This document shows, piece by piece, positions 7,564 to 14,078 of a stretch of 15,520 nt of DNA. The notes beneath the pieces were generated by a model. It saw only the letters and a list, made by a program, of their open reading frames with translations, was not told the origin of the DNA and made no database searches. This stretch comes from Candidatus Poribacteria bacterium WGA-3G (GTDB lineage: Bacteria > Poribacteria > WGA-4E > WGA-3G), in the NCBI GenBank assembly GCA_000406005.1, contig ASZN01000062.1, positions 20,268-35,787 of the forward strand, in the 5' to 3' direction. The position numbers and the translations under genes were made by a program. How positions within the stretch are numbered: the stretch's first letter is position 1; the number at the start of each line of letters is the position of its first letter.

Positions 7564-9081
7564 ATGAACGATTTTCGGCAGCATATCCAAAAAGCGATTC
7601 GATCGATTCCTGTCCAAATCGGGTTGATCGCGCTGTTTTTCTCTGTTTACCATCTGTTTTTGAAATATATCATGCGCGAGACAGGGCTCGACTTGGGGGC
7701 GGTCGGATATAACAACCATGTTGTGCCGCTTTACGCCCAACCGAGTTTTGACTTGAGTTTATGGATATTGCCTGCTTTGATTGTGTGTGCCGGTTTTCTG
7801 TACCTCTCCCACAGATACCTACTCTCGGATGGGTCTGACAGCCGCTTCATCGGTGTAGCGATTGTCTGTTTCATCGCGATTAACATCAGCGTTGCCCAAA
7901 TTGATGGATACCGGGAAATTGGGGCGGAAGACGAAAAAGAGCGGATATTAACACTTCTGGAACCCTATACGCGGACTTCGCTGGAGTATTACGGCGATGT
8001 GCCGCGGGTTGACGAACTCGGAATCCGCAGGTTTCTCAGGGATTATAGTAAACCGGAAGTATTTGATACCCTTTCGGGACATACGCGGACCCATCCGCCG
8101 GGGGGTGTGCTTTTCTTATGGCATGTGAGTGGGCTCTTCGGTTACAACCTCATATCTGCCTCGTTAATCTCAATCATTTTTACGGCACTAACGGTAATAC
8201 CAATTTACCGTCTTGCGGAGATGCTCTATGGTCGCAAGGTCGCGCGTTACGCACTTCTCATTTTCCTGATCACGCCTAATTTCGTAATGTTCACCGGCAC
8301 ATCAATGGACGGTCCCTTCAGTGTTTTTCCGATCCTGAGCGTCTACCTCTTTTATATAGCAAGAGAACGCGAGACTATACCGGATCAGAAGTGGCACGAA
8401 TTCCGCCCCTACAGTTTATTGACAGGACTTTCGCTTGCCCTTGGGATGTTCATGACATACGCAACGGTAGTTATCGGTGTGTTCTTGTGCGTTATCGCCT
8501 TATTGGAGCGACACCGGTTCGTGCAATATCTCAAGGTGCTGCTGTTCGCGGGTTCCGGGTTCATCGGATTTTATCTCCTGCTCTTTGTCCTGACAGGGTT
8601 CCGTCCTATTGAGGCACTCTGGGCAGCGATCAAAAAGGACGAGACAGGAATGGGAACGGGGTACGAAAGCGTTGGGCGCTATTTCCACCTGAGTTTTGCG
8701 AATCTTTTTGCTTTCCTCATCGGTGTAGGCTTCCCGATAACAACCGTCTGGCTCCGGCAGCTTGTCTCAACAATAAGGGACTGGCGGCAAGACACGCGCA
8801 TCTCTGAAGAAAAAACGCATGAACCACGGACACCTTGGATATCCCGCCACGAGCATGCAGACACTTTCGTTATCGGGTTCCTGATTACGCTCCTCTTTTT
8901 CACGTTCTCAACGCTATTTACGATGGAGGTGGAGCGTATCTGGATTTTCATGGTGCCGTTTTTTGTGATCCCAGTTGCGAAACACCTCACGGCGCGTCCG
9001 ATCTCCGATTTTTATTGGGTCATCGGTATCCTCGTTGCGCAACTCATCATTGGAGAAGTCCTCCTTTACACGTATTGGTAA
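7564..9081 (+). CDS. GT-C-type membrane glycosyltransferase (GT39/ArnT/PMT-like)
   Basis: The 505-residue protein is strongly hydrophobic, with roughly ten or more membrane segments (for example 19-36, 65-86, 94-112, 178-218, 226-266, 285-314, 323-344, 379-399, 434-454 and 458-500). The loop after the third segment (113-175) is hydrophilic, acidic and outward-facing by analogy, and leads to RTHPPGGVLFLWH (175-187). TSMDGPFSVFPILSVYLFY (246-264) and EVERIWIFMVPFF (455-467) also resemble GT39-type (PMT_2/ArnT) enzymes, which move sugars from polyprenyl-phosphate donors to acceptors on the outer face of the membrane. The catalytic acid cannot be assigned with certainty; D150-E151 or D160 in the big loop are candidates. 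It follows ispG by 8 bp and precedes a GT4 gene, which supports a surface-glycan role. Substrate and acceptor are unknown. Confidence 0.8.
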   Translation: MNDFRQHIQKAIRSIPVQIGLIALFFSVYHLFLKYIMRETGLDLGAVGYNNHVVPLYAQPSFDLSLWILPALIVCAGFLYLSHRYLLSDGSDSRFIGVAIVCFIAINISVAQIDGYREIGAEDEKERILTLLEPYTRTSLEYYGDVPRVDELGIRRFLRDYSKPEVFDTLSGHTRTHPPGGVLFLWHVSGLFGYNLISASLISIIFTALTVIPIYRLAEMLYGRKVARYALLIFLITPNFVMFTGTSMDGPFSVFPILSVYLFYIARERETIPDQKWHEFRPYSLLTGLSLALGMFMTYATVVIGVFLCVIALLERHRFVQYLKVLLFAGSGFIGFYLLLFVLTGFRPIEALWAAIKKDETGMGTGYESVGRYFHLSFANLFAFLIGVGFPITTVWLRQLVSTIRDWRQDTRISEEKTHEPRTPWISRHEHADTFVIGFLITLLFFTFSTLFTMEVERIWIFMVPFFVIPVAKHLTARPISDFYWVIGILVAQLIIGEVLLYTYW

Positions 9082-9179
9082 CCGCTTCTTTTTCTTTCGT
9101 TTTCAAAGCGTATGCAGTCCGTAATGAAATGGAGGACGGGAATACGGAAAAGAACATTCTTCCCCAAAACCCATCCCAC

Positions 9180-9203
9180 CGAACCGCAAGGAAAATTAAA
9201 AGA
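9180..9203 (+). promoter_or_regulatory. Repeat-derived ribosome-binding site of the GT4 gene
   Basis: CGAACCGCAAGGAAAATT (9180-9197) is identical to 10398-10415 in the 85-bp repeat before the methyltransferase gene. It holds AAGGA (9188-9192), spaced 11 nt from the ATG at 9204, the same spacing as at the methyltransferase. This supports 9204 over the upstream in-frame ATG at 9129, which has no Shine-Dalgarno. Confidence 0.7.
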
Positions 9204-10301
9204 ATGCGGATCCTCTACGTCATCGATTCCATGACAAAAGACGGTGCTGAATCGCAGCTGCTCAAGACGTTAGCACGATTGCCAGCAGAAGGGTATGAGG
9301 TGTCCGTCGTGTTAAGTCGTACGGAAGGTGAGCGCGCAGCGGAACTCGAGTCGATGCCTTGTGTCCGACAGGTTATCACACTTGCAACGAAAAATAGACG
9401 TAAACACGTATTGGAAAAAGCGTTCGCACTCGCTGGTATCGTCAAGGCGACTAAACCCGACATCGTACATAGCTGGCTATGGTATTCCAATTTCCTCTGC
9501 GGACTCTCCCGAAAGTTAGGCTTTTGGCGACGCATCCCATTTGTCGCCTCACAGCGCGGCGATTACCACGCGCGGTATGGCAAGTTTCGGCTCTGGCTGA
9601 CCGAAAAACTTATCTACAATACTGCCGACATCCTGCTGACAAACGCGGAACCGATTCAACGCTATCTCTGTCAACAGTACCCAGAAAAAAAAATATATAG
9701 CATCCCCAATCTATTGGAACTACCGCCGAAGGTGTGGCAGCAGCCTCAGAGGTCTGATACTGAGGAGAAGTTAATCGTCTCTGTCGGACGTTTCGCACCC
9801 GAAAAGGGACATCGGTATCTCATAACGGCGTTAAACCTGCTGAAACAGCAAGATATTCCGTGGCGATGTACGTTTCTCGGTGAGGGTGAACTTGCGGCAG
9901 AACTCCGCTCGCTCGTGGAAGCGTATGGACTTTCGGAACAGGTGGCGTTTCCCGGTTTTTGTGAGGACGTTTTTTCTGTGCTTCTGACAGCAGATGTTTT
10001 CGTGCTGCCGTCGCTCCATGAGAGTTCACCGAATGCATTAATTGAGGCAATGGCAATCGGGATGCCGTGCGTCGCGTCGGATGTAGGCGGCATCGTCGAT
10101 CTGATTGAAGACCGGAAGAACGGGATCGGAGTGCCACCAGAGGATTCTGAGGCATTGGCATCGGCACTGCATCAGTTGTTGACGAATCCCGATCTCGCTA
10201 CGACCTTGGGGCAGAACGCACGCACAACGATTCAACAGAAATTTGACAGCACGGAATCTATACAAAAACTGGAAGCGATTTATCAGCAATTAATGGAATG
10301 A
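9204..10301 (+). CDS. GT4-family glycosyltransferase (group 1, GT-B fold)
   Basis: The 365-residue protein has the usual two Rossmann domains. The N-terminal acceptor domain opens with MRILYVIDSMTKDGAESQLL, and the glycine-rich DGAE loop is typical of GT4. The C-terminal donor domain has IVSVGRFAPEKGHRYLITAL (191-210), FLGEGEL, and LPSLHESSPNALIEAMAIGM (268-287), in which E273 and E281 form the EX7E nucleotide-sugar motif, followed by ASDVGGIVDLI. The reaction is transfer of a sugar from an NDP donor, probably at the cytoplasmic side of the membrane; donor and acceptor are not readable. A longer frame back to 8835 overlaps the GT-C gene out of frame and lacks family similarity, so 9204 is preferred. 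The gap to the GT-C gene is 122 bp. Confidence 0.9.
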   Translation: MRILYVIDSMTKDGAESQLLKTLARLPAEGYEVSVVLSRTEGERAAELESMPCVRQVITLATKNRRKHVLEKAFALAGIVKATKPDIVHSWLWYSNFLCGLSRKLGFWRRIPFVASQRGDYHARYGKFRLWLTEKLIYNTADILLTNAEPIQRYLCQQYPEKKIYSIPNLLELPPKVWQQPQRSDTEEKLIVSVGRFAPEKGHRYLITALNLLKQQDIPWRCTFLGEGELAAELRSLVEAYGLSEQVAFPGFCEDVFSVLLTADVFVLPSLHESSPNALIEAMAIGMPCVASDVGGIVDLIEDRKNGIGVPPEDSEALASALHQLLTNPDLATTLGQNARTTIQQKFDSTESIQKLEAIYQQLME

Positions 10302-10335
10302 TTTGGCTTGCTAAAGGCATTACCCTAAAAATGTA

Positions 10336-10505
10336 GTCCCAAGCAACGCACCGGGACGGATATACGTCAAGGCACGGGTTAGCACAACTCGCCTTATCGA
10401 ACCGCAAGGAAAATTTAAAACTCCCAAGCAACGCACCGGGACGGATATACGCCAAGGCACCTGTTAGCACAACTCGCCTTATCAAACCGCAAGGAAAATT
10501 TAAAA
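10336..10505 (+). repeat. Two tandem 85-bp repeats ending in a Shine-Dalgarno
   Basis: Copy 1 is 10336-10420 and copy 2 is 10421-10505. They differ at about five positions. Each begins with YCCCAAGCAACGCACCGGGA, can form a short CCC/GGG hairpin, and ends with AACCGCAAGGAAAATTTAAAA. In each, GCCTT can pair with AAGGC 17 nt upstream or, less strongly, its CCTT with AAGG of the downstream Shine-Dalgarno. The end of copy 2 supplies the ribosome-binding site of the methyltransferase gene, and the same ending recurs alone at 9180-9197. Confidence 0.9.
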
Positions 10506-10509
10506 ATTG
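10491..10509 (+). promoter_or_regulatory. Ribosome-binding site fixing a TTG start
   Basis: AAGGA at 10491-10495 lies 11 nt before TTG at 10507. An in-frame TAA at 10501-10503 excludes any earlier start, and the nearby ATG at 10515 is out of frame. The next in-frame start-like codon would cut into the SAM-binding motif. Confidence 0.75.
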
Positions 10510-11190
10510 ACAAAATGGCATTCAGCCTACATTCAGAACGCTTATCACGAACTCAAACGCGGCACAACGCGACAACAACTTGATGCCCTGAACATCAACG
10601 CCACCGGTAAAAAGGTGCTGGATGTCGGATGCGGACCGGGGAATCTCCTTGTCGCGCTCGCTGCAGATGCCCCCGAACTTCTCATCGGGGTGGATATAGA
10701 TGAGGTGTTCTTAGTGTTTGGACGTTCTCACATCGAAAATTCGATAGAAGACCCCGCCTTAACGCCTACCTTGCTCCGCGCTTCGCTCCCGACTTTGCCG
10801 TTCGCAGACGAAACTTTTGATCTCGTCACCTGTTTCCTTGTTATGCCGCACGTCCCTGATGATCGTGTCGCCTTACTGGAACTGGCGCGCGTTCTGAAAC
10901 CGGGGGGGACGCTTGCTATCTCCGGACACGGGTTCGGGTTCCCACTCCGCTATCTCAAACGTCTCAGGCTGAAGCCGCTGCAGATGTATCTCGCCACTCT
11001 GATTTATAAGTACATTGGGGAAAAGTGGATCCGGAATACGCTTCAGAGCCACAAGGAGATTTGCGCTCTCCTCAACAGTATCGGTGTTGTACCAGAGCTC
11101 CAACACTACAATCAAAAGGTCCTTGGGTGCGTCTCGACTTATTGGATTAAGGCAATCAAAAGAGAGATTAACCCTAAGGCGATGCAATAG
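10507..11190 (+). CDS. Class I SAM-dependent methyltransferase
   Basis: The 227-residue protein starts at a TTG codon. It carries motif I KVLDVGCGPGN near residue 36, the acidic end of strand 2 in GVDIDEVF, the acidic loop LPFADETFDLVTC and motif III ARVLKPGGTLAISG. This is a Methyltransf_11/UbiE-like arrangement. The C-terminal third (FPLRYLKRLRLKPLQMYLATLIYKYIG and onward) is basic and partly hydrophobic, perhaps substrate- or membrane-contacting. The substrate is unknown. Its position after two glycosyltransferases suggests a sugar, a lipid carrier or a quinone as possible acceptors. The last 52 bp overlap the 3' end of uppP on the other strand. Confidence 0.88.
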   Translation: MTKWHSAYIQNAYHELKRGTTRQQLDALNINATGKKVLDVGCGPGNLLVALAADAPELLIGVDIDEVFLVFGRSHIENSIEDPALTPTLLRASLPTLPFADETFDLVTCFLVMPHVPDDRVALLELARVLKPGGTLAISGHGFGFPLRYLKRLRLKPLQMYLATLIYKYIGEKWIRNTLQSHKEICALLNSIGVVPELQHYNQKVLGCVSTYWIKAIKREINPKAMQ

Positions 11191-11978
11191 TAGGAAAACA
11201 GCGAAAATTTACCTCGGTTTAGCAAAACCAGTAGGAACCGAAGCGCGACGTAACCGACGATGAATGCGGCGAGTGCCCCAGCACCGACAATGTGAAACGG
11301 TATAGTGGTTTCTCCGATGTCCCGTATCTTCAGCACAACGGCACCGAGTATAGCAGGAATGGAGAGCAGGAAAGAGTATTCTGCTGCCGTTTTTGCTGGA
11401 ATCCCTAAGAACAGTGCCAGCGAGATTGTCGTGCCGGAACGCGAGATACCCGGTGTTATCGCGCATCCCTGCGCGATCCCGATGAGCGGCGCGTGCCAGC
11501 CTCTCAGTTTTTCAGTTGAATCGTCAGCACTCTCCACTCCTTGTTTACGGAGGCGAGGCAGTTGCAGGATAACCCCTGTGAGAATTAACATGACACTCAC
11601 AAGGCGTACTTCATGGAAAAAGGACTCCAATTCCGTCTTGAATAGCACAGCGATAACACCTGTCGGAATGGAACCGAGCAGTATCAGCCATACAAACTTG
11701 AGGTCTGTTGATGCCTTAAACGTTGATGCTGGTTTCCGCCAGAATTGGGTGTCCGTGAGGGTAGATAATCCACCCGTTGTTAGTTTCCATATTGCATCAC
11801 GGTAAACGACAAGCACGGCAGCTAATGTCCCGACGTGGAGCATCACATCGAAAAAGACGAGTGGCTCATTGAGACCGAGGAACGTCTGCGCTAAGACGAG
11901 GTGCCCTGAACTGCTAACAGGTAGAAATTCGGTAAGACCTTGTAAAATTCCGAGAAGAATTGCTTCAAGAAACGTCAT
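11139..11978 (-). CDS. uppP: Undecaprenyl-diphosphatase (UppP/BacA)
   Basis: UppP removes one phosphate from undecaprenyl diphosphate in the inner membrane, regenerating the lipid carrier for peptidoglycan and surface glycans; it also confers bacitracin tolerance. The 279-residue protein shows both family signatures. The first is ILQGLTEFLPVSSSGHLVL (11-29), with E17 and H26 at the positions of E. coli E21 and H30; Q13 replaces the more distal glutamate, a common natural variant. The second is TPGISRSGTTI (175-185), whose R180 matches the catalytic arginine. Membrane segments fill most of the rest. The region 140-160 is a hydrophilic cytoplasmic or periplasmic loop. The gene converges on the methyltransferase gene with a 52-bp overlap and has its own promoter, whose start of transcription appears to coincide with the ATG. 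Confidence 0.96.
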   Translation of the reverse strand: MTFLEAILLGILQGLTEFLPVSSSGHLVLAQTFLGLNEPLVFFDVMLHVGTLAAVLVVYRDAIWKLTTGGLSTLTDTQFWRKPASTFKASTDLKFVWLILLGSIPTGVIAVLFKTELESFFHEVRLVSVMLILTGVILQLPRLRKQGVESADDSTEKLRGWHAPLIGIAQGCAITPGISRSGTTISLALFLGIPAKTAAEYSFLLSIPAILGAVVLKIRDIGETTIPFHIVGAGALAAFIVGYVALRFLLVLLNRGKFSLFSYYCIALGLISLLIALIQ

Positions 11979-11984
11979 ACCCTA

Positions 11985-12013
11985 ATTGTAGCACTTTACG
12001 CAAGAACTCGCAA
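11985..12013 (-). promoter_or_regulatory. Promoter of uppP, probably giving a leaderless mRNA
   Basis: On the minus strand TTGCGA (12013-12008), a 17-bp spacer ending in TGC, and TACAAT (11990-11985) form an extended -10 promoter. The A of the uppP ATG (11978) lies exactly 7 nt after the -10 box, where transcription would normally begin. The AGGG before the ATG is too close to act as a Shine-Dalgarno. Confidence 0.6.
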
Positions 12014-12036
12014 GGGCAATCCTATTTGTAATTCAC

Positions 12037-12065
12037 TGGACATTAATTATACTTTAGCGTATAAT
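12037..12065 (+). promoter_or_regulatory. Strong sigma70-like promoter of the ATPase gene
   Basis: TGGACA (12037-12042, five of six matches to the -35 consensus), a 17-bp spacer and a perfect TATAAT (12060-12065) lie 45 bp before the ATG at 12110. A second TATAAT at 12075-12080 comes from a local duplication and has no good -35. The promoter is divergent from that of uppP, the two -35 boxes being about 23 bp apart. Confidence 0.65.
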
Positions 12066-12085
12066 ACTTTAGCGTATAATACTTT
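12051..12085. repeat. 15-bp tandem duplication containing a -10 box
   Basis: ACTTTAGCGTATAAT occurs exactly at 12051-12065 and 12066-12080, followed by a partial ACTTT at 12081-12085. Each full copy ends in TATAAT. Just upstream, TATACT at 12048-12053 gives a third -10-like hexamer. Confidence 0.92.
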
Positions 12086-12109
12086 GAACTGGATTTCGGG
12101 AGAAAATTC

Positions 12110-13498
12110 ATGTTTATTGATCGGCACCAAGAATTAGCGGCTCTGGAGCAGATGTGCCAATCAGGTGTAGCGGAATTTTTCGTCTTATACGGTAGACGCC
12201 GGGTTGGGAAAACCGAGCTGCTCACGCAGTTTTGTAAAGATAAAAGAAGCATCTACTTTCTCGCCAGTCAATTAAAAACACCAGATCAACTTCGGCAGCT
12301 GACTGAAACCTCACGACACGTTATCAATGATCCGTTGTTGCAAAGCCTTGTCTTTGATGATTGGGAATCTGCGTTCATCTATTTTGCCCAACAGGCGCGA
12401 GAAGAACGGCTCATTTTGGTGCTTGATGAGTTCCAATATCTCTGTGAAGACAGTGCTGCACTCCCATCCGTGATTCAACGTTTCTGGGACCTACACGGGA
12501 AAAACAGCAACCTTTTCTTAATCCTGTGTGGATCACAGGTGAGTTTTATGGAGCAGGAGGTGTTGGCGGAGCGATCACCTCTATATGGAAGACGTACCGG
12601 GCAACTCCGGTTGATGCCGTTGTCGTATCGTGATAGCGGCTACTTCTTTCCAGAACAATCGGCAAAAGAGAAGTTAATCCTCTACAGCATCACGGGTGGT
12701 ATTCCTGCATATCTTAATCAATTAAATACCGCACAAATGACCCTTGAACAACAGATCAAGGACAAGCTGCTTACACCGCAGAGCTACCTGTTCGATGAAG
12801 TCAACTTCCTTTTACGTTCGGAACTCAGGGAACCGAGAACGTATGCAAGTCTGTTGCACGCGATTGCTGGTGGTGCGACGCGACTCAATGAGATTTCGCA
12901 ACGGGTCGGACTTGAACCGACGAACGCTAATAAATACCTGAGTGTGCTTCGAGAATTAGGGTTAATCAAGCGTGAGATACCGGTGACGACAAGTGCTCCG
13001 CAGAAAAGTAGAAAAGGACTTTATAAAATTGCGGATAACTATGTCAAGTTCTGGTTTCGGTTTGTGCTACCGAACCGGAGTCTCATCGAATCTGGAAACG
13101 CCGATTTGGTATATCAACAGATGATTGCACCGAACTTGTCACACTATATGGGAGACATCTTTGAAGACATTTGTCGCCAATACGTCGAACGCTATTGGGA
13201 AGAGAAACTAAAAGTTGCGCCGATACGGGTTGGTGCACACTGGGAACCCACGCTTGAAATTGATGTATTGACAGAAAACGTTGATGGAAGTCATTGGTTC
13301 GGGGAGTGCAAATGGTGGAATGCCCCCGTTGGAGAGAATGTCCTTAACCGTCTCGTTGAAAACGCCGGGAAAGTTCATGAGCAGTGGAATCAGAATCCGA
13401 GATACGTCCTGTTTTCTGCTAACGGTTTTACGGAGGCACTCCAACAACGGGCAACAAAGGAAGAGGTGTGCCTTATCGAAGCAGACGATCTGTTTTAA
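12110..13498 (+). CDS. Archaeal-type AAA ATPase with C-terminal DUF234 nuclease-like domain
   Basis: The 462-residue protein opens with an ATPase of the PF01637 type: MFIDRHQELAALEQM, then Walker A GRRRVGKT (28-35), Walker B LILVLDEFQYL (101-111, D106/E107), a sensor-like LILCGSQ (137-143) and the family motif SPLYGRRTGQ (156-165). A winged-helix segment spans about 245-300 (SLLHAIAGGATRLNEISQRV). The C-terminal part matches DUF234 (PF03008) and carries a PD-(D/E)XK-like set: E352, D385 in EIDVL, and E399-x-K401 in GECKW. The biological role of this family is not established; DNA or RNA handling is inferred from the nuclease-like residues. GGGAG (12098-12102) lies 7 nt before the ATG, giving a good ribosome-binding site. 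The NUDIX gene follows 52 bp downstream on the same strand. All key motifs are intact, so the gene looks functional. Confidence 0.9.
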   Translation: MFIDRHQELAALEQMCQSGVAEFFVLYGRRRVGKTELLTQFCKDKRSIYFLASQLKTPDQLRQLTETSRHVINDPLLQSLVFDDWESAFIYFAQQAREERLILVLDEFQYLCEDSAALPSVIQRFWDLHGKNSNLFLILCGSQVSFMEQEVLAERSPLYGRRTGQLRLMPLSYRDSGYFFPEQSAKEKLILYSITGGIPAYLNQLNTAQMTLEQQIKDKLLTPQSYLFDEVNFLLRSELREPRTYASLLHAIAGGATRLNEISQRVGLEPTNANKYLSVLRELGLIKREIPVTTSAPQKSRKGLYKIADNYVKFWFRFVLPNRSLIESGNADLVYQQMIAPNLSHYMGDIFEDICRQYVERYWEEKLKVAPIRVGAHWEPTLEIDVLTENVDGSHWFGECKWWNAPVGENVLNRLVENAGKVHEQWNQNPRYVLFSANGFTEALQQRATKEEVCLIEADDLF

Positions 13499-13550
13499 CT
13501 GAGCTATTGAACGAACATGTATTTTTAAAACAACATAAGGGGAAAAGGCA

Positions 13551-14021
13551 GTGGCTAAAATTATGACAGGACATCGCGTTGGACGAAATGGCACAATCCG
13601 CGTTGGATGCTCGGCTGTTATTTTCGATCAACATCGCGAGAAGATTCTGTTAACGAGGCGTGAAGATAACAACCAATGGTGTTTGCCAAGTGGAGGAATG
13701 GAGCCGGGTGAAAGTGCCAGTGAGGCGTGTATCCGAGAAGTTGACGAAGAAACCGGTTTACGAGTTACCATCAAACGCTTGATCGGCATTTACACAACCC
13801 CACACGAGTTAATCGTATATCAAGACGGAAACGAAATCCAATTGGTGGCTCTCTGCTTTGAGGCGGAAGTTGTAGGCGGCGAACTCCGGCTGAGTTGCGA
13901 AACAACCGAATACGGATATTTTTCCTATCAAGAGACACAGGAATTGGACGACCTACTGTTGAACCACGCGCAACGTATTGCAGATGCCTACAGTGGACAA
14001 ACGAAGACTTTTATCAGGTAA
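13551..14021 (+). CDS. NUDIX hydrolase
   Basis: The protein has a perfect NUDIX box at residues 48-70: GGMEPG, E54, then REVDEETGL, fitting GX5EX7REUXEEXGU with no missing residue. NUDIX enzymes split nucleoside diphosphates linked to another group, using divalent metal. The N-terminal strand GCSAVIFDQHREKILLTRR and QWCLPSGG are typical of the fold. At 156 residues it is a single-domain member. I prefer the GTG at 13551, with AGGGG 8 nt before it; the in-frame ATG at 13563 would remove only four residues. The substrate cannot be read; possibilities include oxidised nucleotides, NDP-sugars or ADP-ribose derivatives. It probably shares the ATPase promoter, being 52 bp downstream with no terminator visible. 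Confidence 0.92.
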   Translation: MAKIMTGHRVGRNGTIRVGCSAVIFDQHREKILLTRREDNNQWCLPSGGMEPGESASEACIREVDEETGLRVTIKRLIGIYTTPHELIVYQDGNEIQLVALCFEAEVVGGELRLSCETTEYGYFSYQETQELDDLLLNHAQRIADAYSGQTKTFIR

Positions 14022-14078
14022 CAGATCTTTTAATCAGAAGAACCTCTAACAGACCCAAAATTCAAAGCAGACGAAGCA

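Noticed and set aside
8835..9203. Long N-terminal extension of the GT4 gene overlapping the GT-C gene
   Set aside because: The extra 123 residues are mostly the GT-C gene read in another frame; family similarity and the ribosome-binding site both point to 9204.
11305..11805. 166-codon plus-strand frame opposite uppP
   Set aside because: uppP has both family signatures on the other strand; this frame has no ribosome-binding site and no recognisable domain.
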